Counted from the stretch's first letter, positions 1 to 11,462 are shown. The stretch is 38,801 bases of DNA from an uncultured Pseudomonadota bacterium (GCA_937920275.1 CALGVD010000073.1:1-38801), one strand, 5' to 3'. A program made the numbers and translations. Notes: generated by a model from the letters alone, not told the origin.

Positions 1-147
1 CGCAGCGGGCTTCGCCGCGACTTTGACCGTCGGCTTCGCAGCCGGTTTAGCGGCCGGTTTGGCGGTTGTCTTCGCCGCGGGTTTCACCGCGGTTTTCACC
101 GTGGTTTTCACCGTGGCTTTCTTGGCAGGGGTTTTTTTGGCCGGCAT
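1..147 (-). CDS. Lys/Ala/Pro-rich protein, N-terminal part (gene runs off the left edge)
   Basis: Only the first 49 codons are in the window. They read MPAKKTPAKKATVKTTVKTA and continue as repeats of the (P/T)AAK or TVK type, almost entirely Lys, Ala, Pro, Thr and Val. The start is supported by an AGGAG at 157-161 on the minus strand, 9 bases before the ATG. Such low-complexity basic stretches occur in histone H1-like/AlgP-type DNA-binding proteins, and also as N-terminal extensions of other proteins such as DksA in some Xanthomonadales. The visible part cannot separate these. The gene reads left, as queF does, but 108 bases separate them and it has its own candidate promoter. Confidence 0.6.
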   Translation of the reverse strand, partial: MPAKKTPAKKATVKTTVKTAVKPAAKTTAKPAAKPAAKPTVKVAAKPAA

Positions 148-195
148 GGAAGCTCGCTCCTGCACAGGATGACTGGCGCCCTCGAAGGGGGCGGG

Positions 196-223
196 AGTAT
201 AGCCGGAAAATCCCCGCTGTCGC
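196..223 (-). promoter_or_regulatory. Candidate sigma70-type promoter for the Lys/Ala-rich gene
   Basis: On the minus strand GCGACA (218-223) and TATACT (196-201) are separated by 16 bases. The -10 matches consensus at 5 of 6 positions and the -35 at 4 of 6. The predicted start lies about 40 bases upstream of the ATG at 147. The call rests on sequence match only. Confidence 0.4.
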
Positions 224-255
224 ACCCGCCCCGAAAATGCGCCGCAGCGCTGCTG

Positions 256-645
256 TCAGGGCAGATTGACGGTCGGTTCCGGCGACCAATCCGGCTGTCT
301 CCGGGTGGCCACGATCGTCGTGTAGATGCCGCCACGCACGTTGAATGTTGCGGTCAGCCGCAGGTAGCGGGGACGGGTGGCTGCCGCCAACGCGTCTGCG
401 ATCTCGTTGGTGACCGCCTCGTGGAATGCCCCGTGGTCCCGGAAGGACCAGATGTAGTTCTTCAGGGACTTCAGTTCGACGCAGGCGAGATCGGGCACGT
501 ACTCGAGTTCGAGCGTCGCGAAGTCCGGCTGCCCGGTCTTCGGGCAGAGGCAGGTGAACTCCGGCATCGTCATGCGGATGGTGTAGTCCGCTTCTGGCCG
601 GGGGTTGGGGAAGGTGTCAAGGCTGCGGGTGGGCTGTGAGGTCAT
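256..645 (-). CDS. queF: NADPH-dependent 7-cyano-7-deazaguanine reductase (PreQ0 reductase), short type
   Basis: QueF reduces the nitrile of preQ0 to the aminomethyl group of preQ1 in queuosine tRNA modification, in the cytosol. The 129-residue protein matches the unimodular (B. subtilis-like) class rather than the about 280-residue E. coli class. The motif [10 protein letters not shown] (residues 33-42) contains the expected catalytic Cys34, which forms the thioimide with preQ0, and Asp41. The family motif [20 protein letters not shown] follows at 57-76. The start ATG at 643-645 gives the usual N-terminus; no strong ribosome-binding site is visible. It is divergent from smc with only 24 bases between the two start codons. 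Confidence 0.96.
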   Translation of the reverse strand: MTSQPTRSLDTFPNPRPEADYTIRMTMPEFTCLCPKTGQPDFATLELEYVPDLACVELKSLKNYIWSFRDHGAFHEAVTNEIADALAAATRPRYLRLTATFNVRGGIYTTIVATRRQPDWSPEPTVNLP

Positions 646-669
646 GACGATTAATTTACACTACACAGG
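646..669. promoter_or_regulatory. 24-base divergent intergenic region between queF and smc
   Basis: This is the whole space between two head-to-head start codons. On the plus strand TACACT (657-662) lies 7 bases before the smc ATG. On the minus strand TAAATT (653-658) lies 7 bases before the queF ATG. Both match the -10 consensus at only 4 of 6 positions and they overlap by two bases. No convincing -35 elements were found. If these are the real -10 boxes, both transcripts would be essentially leaderless; otherwise the promoters lie inside the opposite gene. Confidence 0.3.
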
Positions 670-3600
670 ATGCGTCTGACCAAGATCAAGCTCGCCGGGT
701 TCAAGTCCTTCGTCGACCCGACCACCGTCACCTTCCCCAGCAACCTCACCGGCGTCGTCGGTCCGAACGGCTGCGGTAAGTCCAATGTCATCGATGCCGT
801 GCGCTGGGTGATGGGCGAACTGTCCGCCAAGCACTTGCGTGGCGACTCCATGGCCGATGTCGTCTTCAACGGCTCGAGCGCGCGCAAGCCGGTCGGCAAG
901 GCGTCGGTCGAGCTGGTGTTCGACAACGCCGACGGCAAGATCGGGGGCGCCTATGCGGCCTATGCCGAAGTGGCGCTGCGTCGCGAGGTCTCGCGCGACG
1001 GCACGAGCGCCTACTACATCAACGGCGCCCGCTGCCGCCGCAAGGACATCACCCAACTGTTCCTCGGGACCGGTCTCGGCTCGCGCAGCTACGCGATCAT
1101 CGAGCAGGGCATGATCTCCCGCCTCATCGAGGCCAAGGCCGATGACATGCGCGCCTTCATCGAAGAGGCGGCGGGCATCTCGCGGTACAAGGAGCGACGC
1201 AAGGAGACCGAAAGCCGCATCGCCGACACCCGGGAGAACCTCGAGCGGCTGCAGGACCTGCGTGACGAGATCGACAAGCAGATCCGTCACCTGCAGCGTC
1301 AGGCCGCGAGCGCCCGTCGCTACCAAGTGCTGAAGGAGCAGGAGCGCCGCCTCACGGCGGAGCTGCTCGCGCTGCGTCTGCGTGATCTCGACAGCGGCGC
1401 GCAGGTGCAGGATTCAGCCATGCGCGAGTGCGAGCTTGCGATGCAGTCGGCGCTCGCCGATCTGCGCAGCGCCGAGGCGTCGATCGAGACGCAGCGTACC
1501 TTCCATGCCGAGCAGTCCGATGCGGTGGGTCAGGTCCAAGGGCGTTTCTACGCGGTCGGTGCCGATATCTCGCGCACCGAACAGCAGATCCAGTTCGCGC
1601 GCGACACGCGCGAGCGCAAGCGCAGCGATCTCGGCCAGTCGAGGGTGTCGCTGGAGGCGCTCGCCAACCAGGTCGCCCGCGACGAACAGGAGCTGCAGAC
1701 GATCCGCGACGAGCTCGCGCGTCTGGCCCCTGAGATCGAGGCGGCACAGAACACCGAGCGCAGCGCTGCGGCCTCGCTCACCGCCGCCGAGGGCAGCCAA
1801 GCCGAGTGGCAGCAGCAGTGGGAAGGCTTCAACACCGATCTCGGTACCGCCCAACAGACGGTGAATGTCGAACGCGCACGCATCGAGCAGCTCGAGAACC
1901 AGCTGCATCGCTTACGGGCACAGCGTGACCGCTTGGCGGTGGAACGCGATGCGCTGCTCGCGCAGGAGTCGCAAGGGCAGTTGTTCGAACTCGGTGAGCG
2001 CGAGTCCGCCGCACGCACGGCGGCCGACACGCTCGCACAAGCCCTGACCTCGGCGCTCGGTGATGTGCAGCGGTTGCGCACCGAGCAGTTCGGGTTCGAA
2101 GCGCAGATCGAGTCCGCGCGCGCCGAGCGTGAGCGCGCCCGCGCCGAAGCGATGTCGGTCGAAGCCCTGCAGCGTGCGGCGCTCGGTCGTGCCGATGCGG
2201 GTGCCACGGCTTGGCTTCGCGGCACGGGGTTGGCCGAGCGTCCCCGACTGGCCGAGACGATGACGGTCGATGCCGGATGGGAGCGAGCCGTCGAGACGGT
2301 GCTCGGCGAGTACCTCGAGGCGGTCTGTGTCGAGGGGCTCGACGCCCTGATCGATTCTTTGGGCGGGCTCGCGGGAACGCGGATCGCCTTGCTCGAGGGT
2401 GGCGCCGGTGCTTCGCGCGGCAGCGGTACGGGGTCCGTCGCGGCGCGCTTGTCGGCGCGTGTACGCGGCCCGGCTGCAGCCATCGAAGTGCTCGATACCG
2501 TGCATATCGCCGACAGCCTCTCCGAGGCGCTGGCGGCGCGGCGCAACCTCGCGCCCGGCGAGTCCATCGTCACCCGCAGCGGCGAATGGTTGGGCCGCGG
2601 CTGGTTGCGCGTCGCACGCAGCGGCGACGCGCACGCCGGTGTCCTCGAGCGTGAGTCTCGCCTCAAGGGGCTGCGCGCAACGCTCTCGTCCGCTGAGGAC
2701 CGCGTGCGCGGCCACGAAGCCTCGCTGGCGGCCGCCCGCACCGCGCTCGGCGTCGCCGAAGCCGGTCGTGATACCGCGCAAGGTCGCATCCAGCAGGCGC
2801 ATCGCGCCCACGCCGATCTGCTCGGGCAACTCGAGGCCGGTCGTGCCCGCGCCCAAGAATCCACATTGCGTCGTGGGCGTCTCGAAGAGGAGTCCAGTGA
2901 CATCGCCCGCGAAGTCGGCGTCGCCGAGGACACGCTTGCCCGCGCCCGGGCTGAGCTTGATCGGGGCTTGTTGCGTTTGGCGGAGCTCGATGCCCGCCGT
3001 CCGGACCTCGAGGCGCATCGCGAACGGGTCCGCGATGGCGTCACGCGTACCCGCCAAGAGTCGCAGCTCGCCCAGCTGGCAGCGCGCGACCTCTTGGTGC
3101 GCGGCGAGGGCCGCCGCACCGCCGAATCCGCGGTGGCGGTCGGGTTGCGCCGCGCTGCCGAACAGCGCGAGACGCTCGATGCGCGGGTCGCTGCGCTCGA
3201 AGGTGAACTCGCAGGTGGAGACGCCCCCATCCTTGAACTCGAGGGGTTGCTCAGCGGATTCCTGTCGCGCCGCCTCGAAGTGGAGGCGGATCTCACGCAG
3301 GCAAGACGCATGCTCGAGCAGGCCGACGCCGACCTACGAGGTCTCGATGAACGGCGCTTGACCGCTGAAGGGCGCGTCGGTGAGACGCGCGAGGCGATGG
3401 AGCAGGCCAGGTTCGCCGCGCAGGAGACCCGGGTGCGCCGCGAGACGCTCGCCGAGCAGTTCGCGGCGACCCAGTTCGATCTGCCCGAGGTGTTGCAGTC
3501 GCTGGACGCAGAGGCGGATTCCCTCTCCTGGGAGACGCGTCTCACCGAGACGCGGACGGATATCGAGAAGCTCGGTCAGGTCAACCTCGCCGCCATCGAC

Positions 3601-4185
3601 GAGCTCGCCCAGTCGACCGAGCGGAAGGAATATCTCGACCGGCAGTACACCGACCTCACCTCCGCGCTCGATACGCTCGAGGAGGCGATGGGCAAGATCG
3701 AGAAAGAGACCCGTTCACGTTTCCAGGACACCTTCGACCGCGTCAACGCGGGGCTGCAGGAGCGTTTCCCGAGGCTGTTCGGCGGTGGCCATGCCTATCT
3801 CGAGCTCTCCGGTGACGATCCGCTGTCGGCAGGGGTCGCCGTCATGGCGCGGCCGCCCGGCAAACGTAACTCCACCATCTCGCAGCTCTCGGGCGGCGAG
3901 AAGGCATTGACCGCTGTCGCACTGGTCTTTGCGATCTTCGATCTCAATCCGGCACCGTTCTGCCTGCTCGATGAGGTCGATGCGCCGCTCGATGAGAACA
4001 ACGTCGGTCGTTTCTGTGATGTCGTCCGTGAGATGGCGCAGCAAGTCCAGTTCATCTTCGTCACCCACAACAAAGCCACCATGGAGCTCGCCTCGCAGTT
4101 GCTCGGCGTGACCATGACCGAGCCGGGTGTATCGCGACTCGTGGCGGTGGATGTCGACGAAGCCGTGCGGTTGGCGGCGAGCTGA
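670..4185 (+). CDS. smc: Chromosome segregation protein SMC (condensin ATPase)
   Basis: SMC is the ATPase of the SMC-ScpAB condensin, which organises and segregates the nucleoid. The 1171-residue length is normal for bacterial SMC. Visible in order: N-terminal Walker A GPNGCGKS (31-38), a long coiled coil (about 165-500, rich in Arg, Glu, Ala, Leu), a hinge (about 510-650), a second coiled coil (to about 1010), the ABC signature LSGGEK (1073-1078) and Walker B FCLLDE with Asp1101 and Glu1102, followed by the D-loop APLDE. The partners ScpA and ScpB are encoded about 6 kb downstream in the same window. zipA begins 4 bases after the stop. An AGG directly before the ATG is too close to act as a normal ribosome-binding site. 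Confidence 0.98.
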   Translation: MRLTKIKLAGFKSFVDPTTVTFPSNLTGVVGPNGCGKSNVIDAVRWVMGELSAKHLRGDSMADVVFNGSSARKPVGKASVELVFDNADGKIGGAYAAYAEVALRREVSRDGTSAYYINGARCRRKDITQLFLGTGLGSRSYAIIEQGMISRLIEAKADDMRAFIEEAAGISRYKERRKETESRIADTRENLERLQDLRDEIDKQIRHLQRQAASARRYQVLKEQERRLTAELLALRLRDLDSGAQVQDSAMRECELAMQSALADLRSAEASIETQRTFHAEQSDAVGQVQGRFYAVGADISRTEQQIQFARDTRERKRSDLGQSRVSLEALANQVARDEQELQTIRDELARLAPEIEAAQNTERSAAASLTAAEGSQAEWQQQWEGFNTDLGTAQQTVNVERARIEQLENQLHRLRAQRDRLAVERDALLAQESQGQLFELGERESAARTAADTLAQALTSALGDVQRLRTEQFGFEAQIESARAERERARAEAMSVEALQRAALGRADAGATAWLRGTGLAERPRLAETMTVDAGWERAVETVLGEYLEAVCVEGLDALIDSLGGLAGTRIALLEGGAGASRGSGTGSVAARLSARVRGPAAAIEVLDTVHIADSLSEALAARRNLAPGESIVTRSGEWLGRGWLRVARSGDAHAGVLERESRLKGLRATLSSAEDRVRGHEASLAAARTALGVAEAGRDTAQGRIQQAHRAHADLLGQLEAGRARAQESTLRRGRLEEESSDIAREVGVAEDTLARARAELDRGLLRLAELDARRPDLEAHRERVRDGVTRTRQESQLAQLAARDLLVRGEGRRTAESAVAVGLRRAAEQRETLDARVAALEGELAGGDAPILELEGLLSGFLSRRLEVEADLTQARRMLEQADADLRGLDERRLTAEGRVGETREAMEQARFAAQETRVRRETLAEQFAATQFDLPEVLQSLDAEADSLSWETRLTETRTDIEKLGQVNLAAIDELAQSTERKEYLDRQYTDLTSALDTLEEAMGKIEKETRSRFQDTFDRVNAGLQERFPRLFGGGHAYLELSGDDPLSAGVAVMARPPGKRNSTISQLSGGEKALTAVALVFAIFDLNPAPFCLLDEVDAPLDENNVGRFCDVVREMAQQVQFIFVTHNKATMELASQLLGVTMTEPGVSRLVAVDVDEAVRLAAS

Positions 4186-4189
4186 GATC

Positions 4190-7323
<3,134 letters not shown>

Positions 7324-7336
7324 CCGTAGGTCCGTC

Positions 7337-7367
7337 CGCGTCGAGCGCGCGTCAGCGCTCGAACGCG
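7337..7367 (-). terminator. Hairpin downstream of the parvulin gene
   Basis: Arms CGCGTCGAGCGC (7337-7348) and GCGCTCGA-A-CGCG (7355-7367) form a 12-bp stem with one bulged A and a 6-base loop. It lies 6 bases beyond the stop of the left-facing parvulin gene and 13 bases beyond the ligA hairpin. There is no T-run. It probably ends or protects the left-facing transcript. Confidence 0.45.
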
Positions 7368-7373
7368 TGGGTC

Positions 7374-8279
7374 TCACTTGGTGGCTGCGGCGTCCTTCGC
7401 GACATCCTTGACCGCTTCCTTGGCGGCGCCGGTGGCCGCGGCAGCGGCGGCGGCCGTCTCTTCGACGCGCTCGATCTTGGCAGCCTTGACGAGCTCCTCG
7501 GTGTACGCCTCGAGTTTCTTGGCGCGCACCGCCGGCTCGATCTGCTGCTTGACCTGCTCGAACGGCGGCGGCGGGGACGTGTCGCGCACGTCATCCAGCC
7601 GGATGATGTGCCAACCGAACTGCGAACGAACGGGAGCGGCCGTGGTCTCGCCCTTCTTGAGCTTCAGGAGTGCATCCGCGAACGGCGCGACATAGCGGTT
7701 GGCGGGCGACCAGCCGAGATCGCCGCCGTCCTTCGAGGACGGGTCGAGCGATTGACGGGCGAGCGTCTCGAACCGTTCGCCGGCCTTGAGGCGAGCGAGG
7801 ATCTCGTTGGCGAACGTCTCGTTCTGCAACAGGATGTGCCGGACGCTGTATTCCGAGCGCGGCATCTTGGCGACCAACGCGTCGTATTCGGCGCGCAGTT
7901 CCTGATCGGTCGGGTTTTTGTCCTTCAGGTAGGCGTCAGCGACCGCGCGCTGCAGCACGTTGATGCGCGCGAGCTCGATGCTGGCGGCGGCTTCGCCCTG
8001 CTTGTCGAGGCCTTGCTTCTGACCTTCGGCGGCAAGGACCTGCATGTCGATCATCGCGTCGATCGCTTCTTTGCGGCTCTCGGGGTCGAGCTCGCTCGCG
8101 GGACGGCCTGCGGCCGCCTTCACGAAGGTGTCGAGCATGGTCTCGGTGATCTTTTTGCCGTTGACGATGACGATCGTCTTGGCACCGGGGTCGGCGGTGG
8201 CGGCGGCCTTGTCGGCGGGCGCGCAGGCGGCGAAGGTGAGGGCGAGGGCCCCGGCGGTGAGGAGGCGGGCGAGGGTCAT
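7374..8279 (-). CDS. Periplasmic parvulin-type peptidyl-prolyl isomerase lipoprotein (SurA/PrsA/PpiC-like)
   Basis: This is a predicted cis-trans prolyl isomerase that assists folding of exported proteins. The 301-residue product begins with a signal peptide ending in a lipobox (LTFAAC, Cys19), so it should be a lipid-anchored periplasmic protein. A SurA_N-like helical region (about 35-140) is followed by one parvulin domain (about 144-231) with the conserved YSVRHILL, DGGDLGW and SQFGWHIIRLDD segments. The C-terminal 40 residues are mostly Ala, Lys and Glu, a low-complexity tail not part of the catalytic fold. It lies 32 bases downstream of bolA on the same strand, with GAGAG before its ATG, so the two are probably co-transcribed. 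Confidence 0.9.
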   Translation of the reverse strand: MTLARLLTAGALALTFAACAPADKAAATADPGAKTIVIVNGKKITETMLDTFVKAAAGRPASELDPESRKEAIDAMIDMQVLAAEGQKQGLDKQGEAAASIELARINVLQRAVADAYLKDKNPTDQELRAEYDALVAKMPRSEYSVRHILLQNETFANEILARLKAGERFETLARQSLDPSSKDGGDLGWSPANRYVAPFADALLKLKKGETTAAPVRSQFGWHIIRLDDVRDTSPPPPFEQVKQQIEPAVRAKKLEAYTEELVKAAKIERVEETAAAAAAATGAAKEAVKDVAKDAAATK

Positions 8280-8311
8280 AGCGGTCTCTCGATCGGAGAA
8301 AAGGACGCGTA

Positions 8312-8608
8312 TTATGGGGGCAGACGGGCGTCGATGGACAGGGCGTGGACGCCGAGGCTCCCGAGGTCGCCGAGCGCCGCATAGACCAGCCTGTGACGGG
8401 CGAGGGGTGCGAGCCCCACGAAGTGCGCCGAGACGATGCGGACACGGTAATGCCCACCCTCCCGCGCCCCGGCGTGCCCCGCGTGCAGTGCGCTGTCGTC
8501 CTCGACCTCGATCTCCAAGGGCTCTAGCACCGCGTTCAGCCGCTCCCGGAGCCGCTGCGAGCCGAGCGGGGCAACCCGCGGGGCGAGATCCTCGTTTGGT
8601 GTGTCCAT
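8312..8608 (-). CDS. BolA family protein
   Basis: This small (98-residue) BolA-family protein is probably a partner of monothiol glutaredoxins in iron-sulfur cluster handling. The class II KH-like fold is recognisable from SALHAGHAG, the HYRVRIVSAHFVGL segment and ARHRLVYAAL, the usual conserved His/Ser/Phe/Gly/Arg-His positions. The start at 8608 is chosen because it gives a normal BolA N-terminus; the reading frame stays open for 22 more codons upstream, into yciO. A -10-like TATGAT sits 6 bases before the ATG. The family contains several paralogues (BolA, IbaG, YrbA-like), and the exact subtype is not resolved. Confidence 0.88.
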   Translation of the reverse strand: MDTPNEDLAPRVAPLGSQRLRERLNAVLEPLEIEVEDDSALHAGHAGAREGGHYRVRIVSAHFVGLAPLARHRLVYAALGDLGSLGVHALSIDARLPP

Positions 8609-8627
8609 ACGACTATCATACGGCCCC
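8609..8627. promoter_or_regulatory. 19-base divergent region with overlapping -10 hexamers (bolA / yciO)
   Basis: The core TATCATA (8614-8620) reads TATCAT on the plus strand (5 of 6 matches to TATAAT, 8 bases before the yciO GTG). On the minus strand it reads TATGAT (5 of 6 matches, 6 bases before the bolA ATG). One AT-rich heptamer could therefore serve both genes as a symmetric bidirectional promoter giving leaderless or nearly leaderless mRNAs. No good -35 is visible on either side. Confidence 0.45.
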
Positions 8628-9248
8628 GTGCTGCGCCTCGAACTGCATCCGCTCAATCCGCAACTGCGCCTCATCCGGCAAGCGGTCGAGCTCCTGCGGA
8701 CGGGCGGGGTGATCGCCTACCCGACCGATTCCTGCTACGCGCTCGGTTGCCATATCGGGGACAAAGAGGCTTTGGAGCGCATCCGCCGCATCCGCGAGGC
8801 GGACCGGCACCACCACTTCACATTGGTCTGCCGTGACCTCACGGAGATCGCGCGCTATGCCAAGGTCGACACCCGCCAATTCCGGATGCTGAAGGCCTGC
8901 ACGCCCGGCCCGTACACCTTCATCATGGAGGCGACGCGCGAGACACCTCGGCGCCTGCAGCACGAGAAGCGCCGCACCATCGGTATCCGGGTGCCCGACC
9001 ACGAGGTGCCGCGGCTGATGCTGGCGGAGCTCGGTGAGCCGATCATGAGCTCCACCCTGATGTTGCCGGGCGACGATCAGCCCCTGAACGATGGGGCAGA
9101 GATCGAGGCCCGCCTCGCGAACCGGGTGGATGCGCTGCTCGACGGGGGTTCCTGTGGGTTGGAGCCCACCACCGTGGTCGACCTTGCGACCTGGCCGCCG
9201 GTGGTGTTGCGCCAAGGCCGGGGCAGTCTTGCGCCGTTCGGGCTCTGA
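8628..9248 (+). CDS. yciO: YciO/YrdC/Sua5-family L-threonylcarbamoyladenylate synthase-like protein
   Basis: This is a Sua5/YrdC-fold protein. Family members form threonylcarbamoyl-AMP for tRNA t6A37, but the role of the YciO subgroup is less certain. The 206-residue product has the same length as E. coli YciO and aligns throughout. It shows the GGVIAYPTDSCYALGC nucleotide-binding entry motif, the FTLVCRDL and TPGPYTFIM segments, KRRTIGIRVP, and the C-terminal EPTTVVDL motif. The GTG at 8628 gives this N-terminus; a GTG at 8601 is in frame but would overlap the bolA start. It is divergent from bolA and precedes trpS by 41 bases. Confidence 0.88.
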   Translation: MLRLELHPLNPQLRLIRQAVELLRTGGVIAYPTDSCYALGCHIGDKEALERIRRIREADRHHHFTLVCRDLTEIARYAKVDTRQFRMLKACTPGPYTFIMEATRETPRRLQHEKRRTIGIRVPDHEVPRLMLAELGEPIMSSTLMLPGDDQPLNDGAEIEARLANRVDALLDGGSCGLEPTTVVDLATWPPVVLRQGRGSLAPFGL

Positions 9249-9276
9249 GCCGCCGCCGCCCAGCCCTTGGGTTCGC

Positions 9277-9282
9277 TATAAT
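9277..9282 (+). promoter_or_regulatory. Consensus -10 element (TATAAT) just before trpS
   Basis: This is an exact TATAAT 7 bases before the trpS GTG. No matching -35 lies at 16-18 bases upstream. The usual 6-7 base distance from -10 to transcription start would put +1 at about 9289-9290, the start codon itself. Confidence 0.5.
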
Positions 9283-9289
9283 CACGCTG

Positions 9290-10504
9290 GTGAACACTCC
9301 CGCCCCCGCCGGCCGCGTCCTCTCCGGCATGCGCCCCACCGGCCAGCTCCACCTCGGCAACTACCACGGCGCGCTGCGCAACTGGGTAGACCTGCAATAC
9401 CAATACCCTTGTTTCTTCTTCGTGGCGGACTTCCATGCGCTGACGACCGGCTACGCCGACACCGAGCAGTTGCCCGACTTCACCCACGAGATGGTGGTCG
9501 ACTGGCTTGCAGCCGGACTCAACCCCGGCGTTGCGACCCTGTTCGTACAGTCGCATGTCCCCGAGCACGCCGAACTGCACCTGTTGCTGTCGATGATCAC
9601 GCCTCTTTCTTGGCTCGAGCGCGTGCCCACCTACAAGGACCAACAGGCCGAGCTCTCCGAGAAGGACCTCGCGACCTACGGATTCCTCGGCTACCCACTG
9701 CTGCAGTCGGCTGACATCCTCCTCTATCGCCCCGCTTGGGTGCCGGTCGGTGAGGATCAGGTCGCCCATGTCGAGATCACGCGCGAGATCGCGCGCCGGT
9801 TCAACCATATCTTCGGGCAGGAGACCGGTTTCGAGGCCAAGGCGGAGAAGGCCGTCGCCGGACTCGGTGGCCGGCAAAGCAGCCTTTATCGAGAACTGCG
9901 CCGCAAGTTCCAAGAGGGCGGGGACACCGACGCGCTCGAGAAGGCGCGTGGCATCGTCCAAGCCAACACCCGCCTCACCGTCGCCGATCGCGAGCGTCTG
10001 CTCGGCTATCTCGAGGGCACGAGCGTCGCCATCCTGCCGGAGCCGCAGGTGATGCTGACGCCGACGCCCAAGTTGCCCGGGCTCGACGGCCGCAAGATGT
10101 CGAAGTCCTACGGCAACACCATCGGTCTGCGCGAAGACCCCGACGCGGTGACTCAGAAACTCAAGACCATGCAGACCGATCCGGCGCGCGCACGGCGCAC
10201 CGACCCGGGTGAGCCGGAACGCTGCCCGGTGTGGTCCCTGCACAAGATCTACTCCGACGAGCCGACCCACCGGTGGGTCGAGGCAGGCTGCCGCAGCGCG
10301 AGCATCGGTTGCCTCGAGTGCAAGAAACCGCTCATCGATCGGGTGGTCGAGGACACCACGGCCATGCGCAAGCGCGCGCAGGAGTTCGAAGAGCACCCGG
10401 AACTCGTGCGCAACATCCTCAGCGAAGGCGCCGAGCGGGCCCGCGAGGCCGCCCGCGAGACGCTCGATGAAGTGCGGCGCGCGATGCACCTGCGGGGAGA
10501 CTGA
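9290..10504 (+). CDS. trpS: Tryptophanyl-tRNA synthetase, long form with a four-Cys C-terminal motif
   Basis: It charges tRNA-Trp with tryptophan in the cytosol as a class Ic synthetase. The 404-residue product has the HIGH-type motif HLGN (21-24) and KMSKS (269-273). It is longer than the about 334-residue E. coli enzyme, with an insert after residue 165. Near the C-terminus Cys312, Cys334, Cys341 and Cys344 form C-x21-C-x6-C-x2-C, very close to the iron-sulfur motif described for Thermotoga maritima TrpRS. The GTG start is needed to keep the first strand RVLSG before MRPTGQ; the internal ATG at codon 14 would remove it. No ribosome-binding site is visible, and a TATAAT sits 7 bases upstream. 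scpA starts 4 bases after the stop. Confidence 0.95.
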   Translation: MNTPAPAGRVLSGMRPTGQLHLGNYHGALRNWVDLQYQYPCFFFVADFHALTTGYADTEQLPDFTHEMVVDWLAAGLNPGVATLFVQSHVPEHAELHLLLSMITPLSWLERVPTYKDQQAELSEKDLATYGFLGYPLLQSADILLYRPAWVPVGEDQVAHVEITREIARRFNHIFGQETGFEAKAEKAVAGLGGRQSSLYRELRRKFQEGGDTDALEKARGIVQANTRLTVADRERLLGYLEGTSVAILPEPQVMLTPTPKLPGLDGRKMSKSYGNTIGLREDPDAVTQKLKTMQTDPARARRTDPGEPERCPVWSLHKIYSDEPTHRWVEAGCRSASIGCLECKKPLIDRVVEDTTAMRKRAQEFEEHPELVRNILSEGAERAREAARETLDEVRRAMHLRGD

Positions 10505-10508
10505 AGCG

Positions 10509-11462
10509 ATGACCCGACCGCATCTGAGCATCGTGCCGAAAAGCGGCGAGGACGCTGCGGTGCCCGAAGGCACGCCCCTGCCGATCGAAGGTGGATTGCC
10601 TTTGCAGGGCGAGATGCCGTTCGCGATGGTGCAGGGGGAGCCGCTCACGCAGCTGCCGCGCGACCTCTACATCCCGCCGCAGGCGCTCGAGGTGTTCCTC
10701 GAAGCTTTCGAAGGCCCGCTCGATCTGCTGCTCTATCTCATCCGTCGTCAGAACCTCGACATCCTCGATATCCCGCTGGCCGACATCACGCGGCAATACA
10801 TGAACTACATCGGGATGATGCAGGAGATGCAGCTGGAACTGGCCGGCGAATACCTGGTCATGGCAGCGACCCTGGCGGAACTCAAATCCCGCATGCTGCT
10901 GCCGCGATCATCGGAAGCCGTGCCCGAGGAGGCCGACCCGCGCGCAGAGTTGGTGCGCCGCCTGCAGGAATACGAACGCTACAAACAGGCCGCGCTCGGC
11001 ATCGACCAATTGCCGCGGCTCGAGCGCGACACCTGGGTCGCCAATGCGCCGAGCGAACTGCACCGGCCGGTCGCGAGCCTGCCGAAGGTCGCACTACAAG
11101 AGATGATCGTCGCGTTCCGCGAGGTCGTGGCGCGTTCGCAGATGTTCGCGCACCATCATGTGCAGCGCGAGCGGCTGTCGGTGCGTGCACGCATGACCGA
11201 CATCCTCGTCGCGCTCGAAGGCCAGTCGTTCGCGGAGTTCACCCGCCTCTTCCGCCCCGAGGAGGGGCGGATGGGTGTGACCGTCACCTTCATGGCGATC
11301 CTCGAACTGGTCCGTGAAGGTCTGCTCGATCTGGTGCAGACCGAGGCCTACGGTCCGCTGCATGTCCGCCGCGCCGACCGTCCCGCCGTGCAGGCGGTCC
11401 CAGACCTCGTCGACGACGGTACGCCGAACAACGAAGCCAACGAAGACCCAGGGGTCGCATGA
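10509..11462 (+). CDS. scpA: Segregation and condensation protein A (kleisin ScpA)
   Basis: ScpA is the kleisin that bridges the two SMC heads and binds ScpB in the bacterial condensin. The product is 317 residues. After a poorly conserved N-terminal extension of about 55 residues comes the ScpA core: EVFLEAFEGPLDLLLYLIRRQNLDI binds the SMC neck, followed by DIPLADITRQY and LAGEYLVMAATLAELKSRMLLP. A variable middle follows, then a C-terminal winged-helix (about 225-290) that binds the SMC cap. The start ATG at 10509 is 4 bases after trpS. The stop overlaps the scpB start (ATGA). Confidence 0.96.
   Translation: MTRPHLSIVPKSGEDAAVPEGTPLPIEGGLPLQGEMPFAMVQGEPLTQLPRDLYIPPQALEVFLEAFEGPLDLLLYLIRRQNLDILDIPLADITRQYMNYIGMMQEMQLELAGEYLVMAATLAELKSRMLLPRSSEAVPEEADPRAELVRRLQEYERYKQAALGIDQLPRLERDTWVANAPSELHRPVASLPKVALQEMIVAFREVVARSQMFAHHHVQRERLSVRARMTDILVALEGQSFAEFTRLFRPEEGRMGVTVTFMAILELVREGLLDLVQTEAYGPLHVRRADRPAVQAVPDLVDDGTPNNEANEDPGVA

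Noticed and set aside
1548-3545. A 665-codon minus-strand frame inside smc
   Set aside because: It is dominated by Ser, Arg and Ala as expected for an antisense frame of the smc coiled coil; no motif or start signal.
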